Source: Paraphoma chrysanthemicola (taxonomy: Eukaryota; Ascomycota; Dothideomycetes; Pleosporales; Phaeosphaeriaceae). From it: a stretch of 64,000 nt of DNA. The notes under the pieces were generated by a model. That model saw only the letters and a list, made by a program, of their open reading frames with translations. It searched no databases and was not told the origin of the DNA. A program made the translations under genes and the position numbers. Within the stretch, counting starts at the first letter, position 1. The number at the start of each line of letters is the position of its first letter. The stretch lies in NCBI GenBank assembly GCA_020744225.1, contig JAGMWG010000002.1:1798001-1862000 (forward strand), read 5' to 3'. Shown piece by piece: positions 48,397-56,813 of this stretch.

Positions 48397-48485
48397 ACAC
48401 AATGATGATACGGCACTGGGCTCCGACAATCCGTGACGGATATGCCTATCATGGCAGGCCTCAGAAACCTCGCCGACTGATCTTC
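48397..48485 (+). ncRNA. Box C/D snoRNA C, guide to the 25S GCCCAGTGC segment
   Basis: C box ATGATGA is at 48402-48408 and D box CTGA at 48477-48480. GCACTGGGC (48413-48421) is complementary to the conserved 25S segment GCCCAGTGC and is followed by a degenerate D' CCGA (48423-48426). The D+5 rule then points to a cytidine in that segment. From memory this is near the site guided by yeast snR76. A small hairpin ATCCG-TGA-CGGAT separates the halves. The sequence before the D box has no recognised target. Confidence 0.68.
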
Positions 48486-48605
48486 ACGCACTGCTCTTTG
48501 TTTCAAGCATAGATGCCGAAGCAACGTAGCTGACTTGCAGTAGTCGCCACGGACGCAATGTCCAGAACGACTCCATCACGTAAGTTCTCAAAATTTTCTT
48601 ATCTC

Positions 48606-48695
48606 TGGAGATGATGCGACTTCAGATGACGAGTCTGATGGGTTCGCCCAATGACGACCTCATTTAAAATATCCATTCATGCCTTTCTGATCCAC
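48606..48695 (+). ncRNA. Box C/D snoRNA D, double guide to neighbouring 25S sites
   Basis: The full C-D'-C'-D order is visible: C box ATGATGC (48611-48617, one mismatch), D' CTGA (48635-48638), C' ATGACGA (48651-48657) and D CTGA (48687-48690). Flanking TGGA/TCCA can form a 4-bp terminal stem. The D' guide AGATGACGAG (48624-48633) complements CTCGTCATCT. The D guide ATCCATTCATGC (48671-48682) complements GCATGAATGGAT. Both rRNA segments lie within about 35 nt of each other in one conserved 25S region. This is the best-formed member of the cluster. Confidence 0.85.
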
Positions 48696-48793
48696 TAAAA
48701 ACACTTGTTGTATCCTGACTGCATTTCGAGTCGTAGCTGACCATCAAGCAGAGCACCCACCGCCATGGTACGCAGACTCCTGTTTCCCTTCCC

Positions 48794-48874
48794 TTGCAAT
48801 GATGAATCGACACAACACAAGACAAGCATATGTCCAAGCTTCGGCAGAGACGAGAACTGTCATGACTGACCCGC
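48794..48874 (+). ncRNA. Box C/D snoRNA E, U27/snR74 homologue (18S guide)
   Basis: C box ATGATGA is at 48799-48805 and D box CTGA at 48866-48869. GACAAGCATATG (48821-48832) is a perfect 12-nt complement of CATATGCTTGTC near the 5' end of 18S rRNA. Vertebrate U27 and yeast snR74 carry the same antisense element and direct methylation of 18S A27/A28. The D' box here would be degenerate (CCAA). In vertebrates U27 also sits in an intron of the UHG host gene. No target was recognised for the D-proximal guide. Confidence 0.88.
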
Positions 48875-49008
48875 AGCCTTCTTCCCGTATTAGTCTTCGA
48901 CATGCTGAGAGTGCGCTTGCTAATGGGCGGCACAGTCGCGTAAGTATAATCTTTCTATGGGTCCAGTTTCCCTTTAGGTACGTTCATCCCCACACTCCCT
49001 CCCACTGC

Positions 49009-49099
49009 TTCACAAGATGAACATTCAATTTATCACGACGGTCTACCGAGCTACGGCAATGGTGATAACTGCCTGTGACAGGGCAAGAGTCTGATCAGC
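49009..49099 (+). ncRNA. Box C/D snoRNA F, guide to the 25S TAGACCGTCGTGA segment
   Basis: The C box is a one-mismatch AAGATGA (49014-49020) and the D box CTGA is at 49091-49094. D' is CCGA (49046-49049), and a C'-like ATGGTGA lies at 49059-49065. TCACGACGGTCTA (49033-49045), immediately before D', is a perfect 13-nt complement of TAGACCGTCGTGA in the 25S peptidyl-transferase region. From memory, yeast snR69/snR71 guide sites lie there. The weak C box is the main doubt. Confidence 0.75.
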
Positions 49100-49189
49100 G
49101 TTTTTACACACGATTTTAATGAACTATTGGATATTGTAACAACCGCTGACCAACTGTTCAGATTCCACGGTAAGCTCCAAGCCTCGATT

Positions 49190-49319
49190 CAAGCATGATG
49201 ATTTGTTATTGCACCTTGGCCACATACTTGGTTCACAACGATCGTCTCGATTTTTGGCGTGAATAAGTTGTCATTCGTTACGTGAATCGTGCACCTATTG
49301 CTGGACCGGTCTGAGACGC
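49190..49319 (+). ncRNA. Box C/D snoRNA G, long orphan candidate
   Basis: C box ATGATGA is at 49195-49201 and the best D box is CTGA at 49311-49314. The element is about 120 nt, longer than its neighbours. No rRNA complement over eight bases was found next to the D box. The position in the seventh host intron is the main support, but the distance to the acceptor is shorter than in the other six. Confidence 0.5.
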
Positions 49320-49446
49320 CAGCGTCCATCCGGTTCCTTCTTCCTCGAACTGCCAGTTGCTGCGACGAGGGTATCGCGAGTCGGCAACGCCTTGCCACAA
49401 TGCTTGAAATTGTTTCTTTCCGACGTAGTCCTCCGGGTATCCTAGT

Positions 49447-49763
49447 TCAATACAGACCGATCGTTATATCTCCTCGAATCCGTGCCGTCAAATGAATTTC
49501 TGCTTCTAAGTCCAGCTTGATGCCCAGCAGGAGTGCTGCATCTTTCAAGTTTCCTTTGTCGTCTACAGCTCCTTTGATAATGTTGCCGGCTGGGCGGTTC
49601 AAGGTCGATGACGTTGGCACAGGACCCGCCTGAGCGACTTTGCGACCACCAGAGGCTTGGCTGTCGGTGTCTGAACTGTAGCCGGTGGGCCGGATGGTGG
49701 AATCACTGAAGATGGTCAGATCAACCCCCGGCCAGTAAAGGTAGAGACTTACAGTGTGGACAT
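49447..49763 (-). CDS. Small conserved-looking fungal protein, 89 aa
   Basis: Two exons (49763-49753 and 49705-49447) join over a 47-nt intron with good signals (CACT|GTAAGT...CTTCAG|TGATTCC). The first coding exon is only 11 nt. The product starts MSTLDSTIRPTGYSSD and ends with LDLEAEIHLTARIRGDITIGLY. An alternating hydrophobic C-terminal block of this type, ending in DITIGLY or similar, occurs in small fungal proteins of unknown function. There is no signal peptide or membrane span. The middle is S/T/G-rich. The gene converges on the snoRNA host transcript, with the two 3' ends close together. Function unknown. Confidence 0.72.
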
Positions 49764-50533
49764 TTTAGCTGATGTTTGCTGATAAAAGCTCTTGGATGTG
49801 TATGAACCGAGACTTGGACGACGAAAGATTGAAGTGGAGCTGTGGCTTTGTAGGTGCTGAGGAGAGGAATGTCAAGTGTGCTGGCACTTCGTCGGCGTCG
49901 AACGTTCTGCCTTATATGTCGACAGTATTCAGGTATCAACTAGGCGACCACTGAGGTCGAAACCGTTGCTGCGGCATTTGCAAGTCTCGAACCAGCTGCC
50001 ATCGTTCGAGAGTCGTACCAACCTTCTCGCGAAAGCATACTCGAAGCTGAACGCTCGCTTTTTTCCCAGTATGCCGGGTTCTCACGGTGGAGTCGGTTAT
50101 GCTCGACGGCCAGGCCACGTGCAGATGAAACGGGCAGGGGCCAGATGGGAGTGAAGAACCGTCTCAGATCGGCAATCGAATGAGCATCACGCCATCAATC
50201 ACAGAGAAAGAAGAAGAATGTCTTTCGACGGATCCAAAGGCGAGGATCACCTAGGGCCGATACGACTCGCACGCGAACGTGCAGTGTTACATGTCTGACG
50301 CAGGGGATTATAGATGGCTCGCGGAAGTGTACTTTTTGAGCCACAAGCATGCGACACAAGGGCGGCCATTGAGGGCGAAGACTCACAGATATTGCTATTG
50401 GCTTTTAGACTTGTCCTACTATGCGCATTGGTCTTGTATTGACCACAACTCAGCATGCTCGTACGCGTCTATTGGCCTTTGAGCTGTATGCAAGGCACCT
50501 CCGACACCGTCTCCCACCTAACGTCCTCGCACA
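49764..50533. other. Divergent intergenic region
   Basis: This lies between the start of the 89-aa gene (-) and that of the conserved protein at 50534 (+), and should hold both promoters. No RNA gene or other coding region was recognised. Confidence 0.5.
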
Positions 50534-52426
50534 ATGGCTCTCTCCATGCTCGTTGCGATCATTGCCGCCCCAGGTCTACTCGGCTCTCAGGAAGCAATTC
50601 GACAGTCGCAGTCCCAAGAAAAGCGAGAAGAGCATCGGGCTCGCCGATGCAACCTCATTGCTACATGCACCAAGTCATCTGCGAGGAGTCGCGAGATCGA
50701 TAGTCGACCAGTGGTGCTCAAAGATGGAAAGCTGTGGATCGATACTGGGGCAAAGGATGGCGCACCGCTTGGTCATGCGTACGCTGGATACTACCTGCCC
50801 TACCCTGATTCCAACCATGAAGGCCTAGTCACCACTATAACCGACGTGGCGCCCGTAATGAACTGGGTCTATATCGACCGAGAGACACATGAAGCCAAAT
50901 ACGGCGTTCGTGTCGATGCGCAGCCCAACTTCACCGGGCCATTCGATTGCACGCGGCAAGATCGTCGCCTGACTTTCGCAGGTTGGGAAGGCTGGTGCGC
51001 GGTCGAGGAACAGCCTGGTTCGTGGGCACTTTACTTTGACGTGGATGATGATGGCTTAAAATCGAAAGTTACGCCGAATACACGGGTATTAGAAATTGAG
51101 CTTAGTAGAAAAGAGAAGAGGTTCCAGAAGGAAGCCGCTGCTAGACAGCAAGATCAAACAACCAAGAGAGCTGTCGATGTCAAACAGGATGCACCTATCG
51201 ATGAAGCGCTCGCGCCTGAGGCTTTAGTATCGAAGCCTGGCGTGGCAGACGCTGAATCGGGAGGCAAGGTGGAAGAAGTGAAGCCGACGCCATTCATGAT
51301 GCCAAAGTCGATATTCGAGAACCCGCCGCCTATGTTAAAAGAATCAATGTTTGAAAGGCCGTCTACACCACCACCAGCGTACGAGACGAAAGAGCGGCCC
51401 CTTCCGTTCAACATCCCGCCGGTTCTAGACGACAAGACAGATCCAACCAGAATCCTAGTCTCCCCTATGCAATCTGGCTTCAAATTGTCGGTCAATACGC
51501 CCACTAGACGATCACTGTCTCCCACGGCCATTCGGCAGGAGGCGCCAGCCATCGAGAAGCGCGTGACGCCCGTGAAGAGAAGTAGTGGCACACGGACTTT
51601 GGCGAAAGCGCAGATCTTTGAGGCGCTCGCTGCAGGGCAGAAACCCGATGCAGGCGCAAAAGCTGGTGGTAGCCGCGAATCCCGAGCAAGCAGCAACGCG
51701 GACTCCGTATCTGTGTATTCAGTTGACGGCCCAGAGCTATCCAAGAATACAGAGATTGCACCACAAATCTCTCCCACGCCTGCACCTCTCGCATTGAGGG
51801 CCGCAGAGACTAAAGTGCCACCAAAGAGTGTGGAAAATGTGACGCCGTCAAAATCGGACCAGGAAGGCCTGCCACGCCAAACAGCGTTCCCCGATGCCAT
51901 GGATCCTGCCGTCTTTGGGACAGGCGCTCCGCAAACAAGAAGAACGTTCTCGACACGTCGTCCAAGCGCAACGACAAGTGCACCTGGTCGCAAGCAACCC
52001 ACTCCTCGCAACTCATCACAAGCATCCGCTACTTTAAAAGAATCACTAGCTCGAAAGCCCTCAACGTCACGCAGCATCTCTCAGGATAGTCCTCGTCCTC
52101 GCATACAGAGACGTGGCACAACATCAAATCCAAGACCAACGATATCAACGTCCACCACTTCTACACGGACACAATCACAAGCCAGTAGAAGCACCGCCAG
52201 TACCTCGTTAGCTGCGACCATGACTACTGGGCGGGGTAACCAAGGCATGGCAACGAGAGTCGGTGGTGCTGTGGCTCCGCCTAGAGGACGGCCTGGGAGA
52301 TCAAATACGGTGCAGGGAAGTCCAAGCACGGGAGCGGCGAGAAAGACAACGTCCGCGCTGTTCAGGGAGATTGATGAGTTGGTCAGTCAGGACATCGGTG
52401 GTGGTGCAGCGAGTACAGGAAAATGA
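50534..52426 (+). CDS. Conserved-type fungal protein with disordered tail, function unknown
   Basis: One exon encodes 630 aa. The folded-looking N-terminal part (about residues 35-200) has blocks such as CNLIATCTKSSARSREID, GKLWIDTGAKDGAPLGHAYAGYY and CAVEEQPGSWALYFDVDDDG. This layout resembles a protein common in Pezizomycotina, but I cannot name a domain. The rest (about 215-630) is S/T/P/R-rich and low in complexity, with many potential phosphorylation sites, a PPPMLKESMFERPSTPPP segment and a basic S/T/R run near the end. The first 20 residues are hydrophobic (MALSMLVAIIAAPGLLG), but a true signal peptide is doubtful. A Met further in is possible as the start. Confidence 0.75.
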   Translation: MALSMLVAIIAAPGLLGSQEAIRQSQSQEKREEHRARRCNLIATCTKSSARSREIDSRPVVLKDGKLWIDTGAKDGAPLGHAYAGYYLPYPDSNHEGLVTTITDVAPVMNWVYIDRETHEAKYGVRVDAQPNFTGPFDCTRQDRRLTFAGWEGWCAVEEQPGSWALYFDVDDDGLKSKVTPNTRVLEIELSRKEKRFQKEAAARQQDQTTKRAVDVKQDAPIDEALAPEALVSKPGVADAESGGKVEEVKPTPFMMPKSIFENPPPMLKESMFERPSTPPPAYETKERPLPFNIPPVLDDKTDPTRILVSPMQSGFKLSVNTPTRRSLSPTAIRQEAPAIEKRVTPVKRSSGTRTLAKAQIFEALAAGQKPDAGAKAGGSRESRASSNADSVSVYSVDGPELSKNTEIAPQISPTPAPLALRAAETKVPPKSVENVTPSKSDQEGLPRQTAFPDAMDPAVFGTGAPQTRRTFSTRRPSATTSAPGRKQPTPRNSSQASATLKESLARKPSTSRSISQDSPRPRIQRRGTTSNPRPTISTSTTSTRTQSQASRSTASTSLAATMTTGRGNQGMATRVGGAVAPPRGRPGRSNTVQGSPSTGAARKTTSALFREIDELVSQDIGGGAASTGK

Positions 52427-52918
52427 GAGAATTGAATGAGCAGTATAGGAAGAAGAGGTATGCTTCGCTTCGAGTCCACGCGATGCCTAGGCGTGGGTGG
52501 TCCGGAATGGCCCCGGAGTCACACGAAGTCATTGGCTGAACCAACCCAACCGATAGCACACACATTTCGCCCCCAAGGGAGGCCTGAGCGGTTGCATCAC
52601 ATCGCGAACAGCAAAATAACAGAGATGCGACGGCCTGTCTACTGTACAGTGTCTGCCGTGCGAGGCGTCCAAGGGTGGTCCGACCATAAGCGCCCAGCCT
52701 CATGCAACCGCCGTACTGAGGATGTTGGTTGGATCAACGGGCTAACATGAAACACATGGAACCAAGCCAACAGATCGCCCGCATTGTATAATGGAGTGCC
52801 TTACACGCACGGACATGTCTGGTGCGGTACAGTCAACGAAAAGTACACAAGGCTGCCGCGACTTGTGGACATCCTGAGGTTGCAGTCACCCCACTGGCAT
52901 ACACTTGTCCGCACAACT
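52427..52918. other. Intergenic region before the polytopic membrane-protein gene
   Basis: No gene was recognised. An in-frame ATG at 52784 would extend the next protein by 45 residues of unhelpful composition, so the region is taken as 3' UTR plus promoter. Confidence 0.5.
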
Positions 52919-54806
52919 ATGGATCGAACAACGCAAAAACTGAAAGAGGCGGATCCAGATCAGAGCGGAAGACCGACTTCTCCATGGCGGACGGGGGTGT
53001 GGCGGCGCTTGCCCCGGGCAGGCATGCTTGCTCTTCTCGCAACTGTGGTCGCAGTCGTTTTCATGGTGCAAATCATCATCATGTCGGATGAGCAGCCAAT
53101 TCGCAGGTGGCGATTCCAACCAACGGTCTTTCTCTCGATTACCTACACAGTAGCGAACATCGCATTACAATACGCACTCGCGCGAGCAATCACCATAGCT
53201 TGGTGGGCCAAGGCGTTGAAGGGCGATGCCAAAGTTCGCGACCTTCACAACATATGGGCATTTGGCAGTGGGTTCTGGGACATACTCGCTTCTGGCCGGT
53301 CTTTCAACTTCGTCGCTTTGGCAGGGCTTGCAGTGACCTTGGTTCCGATCAATGGGCCGTTGCTCCAAAGGTCTTCAATCGTCAAGGAGCAGACCAGAGT
53401 CGAGCTCAAGAATTTGACTGTTCCTGTTGCACTCGAACTACCCGTCGGCTACACCGGTGCTATCACGGCACGATTGGATACCCGGCCTACTTCGCTCTCG
53501 AGGCCCTTTAGTGACATTCTCAAGCAGTACAGCAACCGACTGCCAATGAATGTCACTAATTCGGATTGTGACGGCGCATGCAAGGGAGAGCTTCTCGGCG
53601 CGGGCTACGATATCAAGTGTCAGAACGAGAGCATCCCTTTTGTTGTTTCTTTGAGCGAACCTCATGCGAAGCCGGGCACGAGATACGATATCTCTCCTTT
53701 CGAATCCAACTTTAGCTACGTCGAAGAAGATAATGCTGTGATAAACTTCACGGTGACGTTCAAGACTAAGTCGACCTGCGATGATGATTGGACAGTGTCA
53801 AGATGCACGCTGCGACCCGCAACTATAAGGTAAGTGATTCATACTTCCAAACAATTTTGCTTCAGTCCAGCTGCCGTCCTTATTCAGTCCTGGCATTATT
53901 GTGTTATGAAAAGTTTGTCTAGACGGCGACTAAGATGCCTTGTTCATCCTCGCACTGGAACTCTTCGCTAATTCTCTCCTCGTCTTCAGGTATCCTATCT
54001 TATTCACAAACGACACGATTTCGCTGGACCCGGCTTATTCCTGGAAAACTGACCAGACAGAAAGACTTCGTCCACCAACGAACGTGCCCAGGTACCGTGG
54101 CCCAACCACTCATGGTGGTATGTGGCTCTATCTCGACACGCTCTACAATTCTGGAATGTATGCTGGGTGGGACGGGGTAACTGGCTGGAAAAGTGGCACC
54201 ACGGGAACAACAGCGTTTCGATACGTCAACAACCTCGGCATCATGAATGAACATTCGGAAAAGGGTGGTTGCGACATATCCTTCTTCGACCCGACATCAG
54301 ATGCCATGGACGCGGTCAGAGAGATCGCTTTCAGGACCGCTCTCTTCATCCCGCTGGACAACGTGAAACAACAGGACAGCTTATCCTCGCTACGCAACAT
54401 GTCCCGCGAGGATTGGAGTAAAACATACATGCAGCAAATTCTCGTCCGGCAGACTCGCACCGAGGTCGTGTATCGAAGTCAATACCTCTTTCTCTCAATC
54501 GCAGTTGCTCTGACAATGTTCGCAATGCTCTGCGTGCTAATCCTCTCTCTGGGGTGGTGGCACTTAGGACGCGAGGTTTCTATGTCTCCGATCGAGATTG
54601 CAAAAGCATTTGCTGCGCCTGCCCTGGAAAGCGCGAGCTCAAACGCACAGGCGAGCACGATCTTGAAGGAAGTTGGAAATGAGAAGTTGCGGTACGGAGC
54701 AACTTGGGATAATGAACATGCGTCTTCTGATATGTCGGTGGCACTCCTACGGTTTGATAGGCCGGAGCGCAGTGAAAAGGTACGGGAGGGTCAGATGCTG
54801 GGATAG
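52919..54806 (+). CDS. Polytopic fungal membrane protein (DUF3176-like architecture), function unknown
   Basis: Two exons (52919-53829, 53990-54806) give 575 aa. The junction TLRPATIR|YPILFTND is in phase across a 160-nt intron, three times the usual length here. Hydrophobic segments lie at about residues 36-55, 68-88, 130-147 and 469-493. The roughly 320-residue stretch between the third and fourth has N-glycosylation sequons (NLT, NVT, NES, NFS, NFT, NDT) and several cysteines (C in DCDGACKGE, CDDDW, SRCTL), so it is probably extracytoplasmic. The C-terminal tail (about 80 aa) is cytosolic. This topology recalls fungal DUF3176-type membrane proteins, but I could not match a diagnostic motif. 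The start at MDRTTQKLKE is preferred over an upstream in-frame ATG. Confidence 0.75.
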
Positions 54807-55202
54807 ACTGTTGAAATACACAACTTCGTGCTTATTAGAGCACTGCATACAGACTGTTGTACGCCCGCGGCCAAGCTTTATCGGCGATAGATGGAGCGAC
54901 CTACAATTGGCAGACTCTGAGCGAATAGGAAACAATTGGCAGACTCTTAGCAAATAGGAAGCAGTGTCACGCTGACAGTGATCCTGTGAAGCCACGATCG
55001 CGTGGGGAAACAAGACTAGACTGAATACGGTATTAGTTTCGTAGGGCTGCATGATTAGCGAGCACCCACATGCCTACAGCTTGAATTCGCGACAGTGACA
55101 TCAACAATCACAGTTTCCACACACGGTATTTCTTCCTAATCACAATTTGTCGCGATAGACGGTCTAATTGCGAAGTAGACCTCAATTCACACATTCAACA
55201 AA
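54807..55202. other. Intergenic region (eL6 promoter)
   Basis: A short spacer before the ribosomal protein gene. AT-rich sequence and direct repeats of the type CAATTGGCAGACTCT...CAATTGGCAGACTCT occur around 54905-54950. No gene. Confidence 0.5.
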
Positions 55203-55848
55203 ATGGTTGAACAAAAGGCTTCCAAGTACTATGCTGCGGAGGAAGAGCAGCAATTGAAGAAGGTACATGATTCTCTGCGGAGAGTAGCTCATCTATGAAG
55301 AGTGGTTGGATGCGTGGAATTTTGGCACGAGCAAAAGCGGGATGCTGACGACAAACCAGGCGCGCAAGACGGCACATCCCACCAAATACCGCGAGTCGCT
55401 CGCTCCAGGAACAGTCCTCATCCTCCTCTCCGGCCGATTCAGAGGCAAGCGCGTCGTTCTCCTGCGCCAGCTCGACCAGGGCGTCCTACTCATCACCGGT
55501 CCCTTCAAGTCCAACGGCGTCCCGCTGCGCCGCGTCAACCACCGCTACGTGATTGCGACCTCAACCGTAGTCGATATCGCAGGCGTTGACGATGAGGTCG
55601 TCGAGCGCGTGAGCAAGGATGAATACTGGGCACGCGAGAAGACAGAGGGCAAGGGCGAGGACGACTTCTTCAAGGACGGCGAGTCTACACCACAGAAGAA
55701 AGACACGGACCCCCAGAGGATAGAGGACCAGAAGAAGGTGGACAAGGCGCTCATGGCGAACATCAAGAAGATTCCAGATCTCCAGGCATATCTGGGTGCG
55801 AGCTTCAGCTTGAGGAGCAATGAGCGACCGCACGAGATGGTATTTTAG
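55203..55848 (+). CDS. rpl6: 60S ribosomal protein eL6
   Basis: Two exons (55203-55262, 55360-55848) give 182 aa, close to yeast L6A (176). The 97-nt intron follows the twentieth codon (QLKK|ARKTAHPTKYRESL). The core SH3-like text of eL6 is clear: LAPGTVLILLSGRFRGKRVV, GVLLITGPFKSNGVPLRRVN and YVIATSTVVDI. The C-terminal part (residues about 105-180) is charged and ends in LGASFSLRSNERPHEMVF, as in other fungal eL6 proteins. The protein belongs to the large cytosolic subunit. An early intron is usual in fungal ribosomal protein genes. I checked this intron for box C/D motifs and found none. Confidence 0.96.
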
Positions 55849-56126
55849 AGCGCTGGAGATGCGAGGTGGATGATGGAAAATCAGGGAGGTCAAACCCAAG
55901 GGCTTGCAGGATGATGGGCCATAACCTCTCTATCGGAGAGAGTGGGTACGATTATGCCATGAACAACGACGGCACGATTTCATACGTAAATGATACCCAG
56001 AAGAGACGCATCATTACTATATTGTGCATACTTGAAGGAGATTGTGACACCCGTGTACCTTCAATCACGCATAATTACTTCCAGTGCGCTCAAATACCGA
56101 CCGTATACCTTCCCGAATGGCCATAT

Positions 56127-56813
56127 CTACTTGTCCTCATCTATCTCATCCTCCATCTGAACTCCCTCCAGCGCCTTCTGCGCTCCATCCATAATGATGC
56201 CGTCGAGCTCATCTTCTAGCTCCGCATCTTCACCGCCCTTGACCTTCTTCTTGCGGGCGTCATAATTCTCCTTGCGCTTTCGCGCCGCAACTGGCTCCTC
56301 GGCCTCCTATATCTCATGTTAGTGAAGACAAAACGTACGAATGGTCAGAATACTCACGGGATCACGCAGTGGCTGAAGAAGGTCCTTGATAACCCTTTTC
56401 ACATCCGTCTCCTTCACCCACATCTCCTCCTTCTTGTTCCTCAACTCCACCGCATAGCACAGATGTGTGCCCATCATCTCGCCCTGGCCAGGAGTGAACT
56501 CAGACAAGATGGCCAGTTGCGCCAGCAGACGGGTATCCCAGGCGGCTACATCGCCCTCGGGGCGGAAACTTCGACCGTGATGTGGGAGTGGGAAGGTCGA
56601 CATATCCACACCCCAGTTCTCGTTGATGATGTTTAGGCTCATCGCGGAGCTGTACGACGTGTTGAGCTTGTGTTTGGGCGTCTGGGATAGTGCGGCCTGG
56701 AGGGTGTCGACGCCGTCTGGGGACATAGTGACTTGGGGTTGTCCGTCGCTGTAGTCTTCGGACTCGATGATGGCGCGCTTCTGGGCGCGGGAGAGGGAGT
56801 TGAAGTCGGTCAT
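56127..56813 (-). CDS. Conserved-type protein of unknown function, 211 aa
   Basis: Two exons (56813-56358, 56306-56127) join in phase over a 51-nt intron. The protein begins MTDFNSLSRAQKRAIIESED. The central part (about 45-150) looks folded (NIINENWGVDMSTFPLPHHG, DTRLLAQLAILSEFTPGQ, EMWVKETDVKRVIKDLL). The C-terminal 60 residues are highly charged, with a bipartite basic stretch (ARKRKENYDARKKK) like a nuclear localisation signal followed by an acidic end (MEDEIDEDK). I do not recognise the family. The basic/acidic tail suggests a nuclear protein, but that is inference. It converges on the eL6 gene with under 300 bases between stops. Confidence 0.78.

Larger units (their letters stand above)
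47800..49420 (+). ncRNA. Multi-intron snoRNA host transcript (UHG-like), seven intronic C/D snoRNAs
   Basis: Seven consecutive introns can be read: 47870-48048, 48149-48333, 48363-48540, 48580-48748, 48768-48935, 48978-49161 and 49170-about 49356. Their lengths (169-187 nt) are over three times the local norm of about 50. Each begins GTAWGY/GTACGY/GTAAGC. Most have a clear branch motif (CTGAC or CTAAT) near the acceptor. Each contains one box C/D element, with the C box 25-39 nt after the donor and the D box about 40-68 nt before the acceptor. The exons between are short (100, 29, 39, 19, 42 and 8 nt) and carry no shared long frame. Exon 2 holds a 29-codon ORF (48057-48146) that ends just before a donor. 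The pattern is that of a non-coding snoRNA host gene like vertebrate UHG. Both transcript ends are guesses, and single splice sites may shift by a few bases. Confidence 0.75.

Noticed and set aside
55263..55359. snoRNA in the eL6 intron
   Set aside because: Ribosomal protein introns often host snoRNAs, but this 97-nt intron has no RTGATGA/CTGA pair at suitable spacing.
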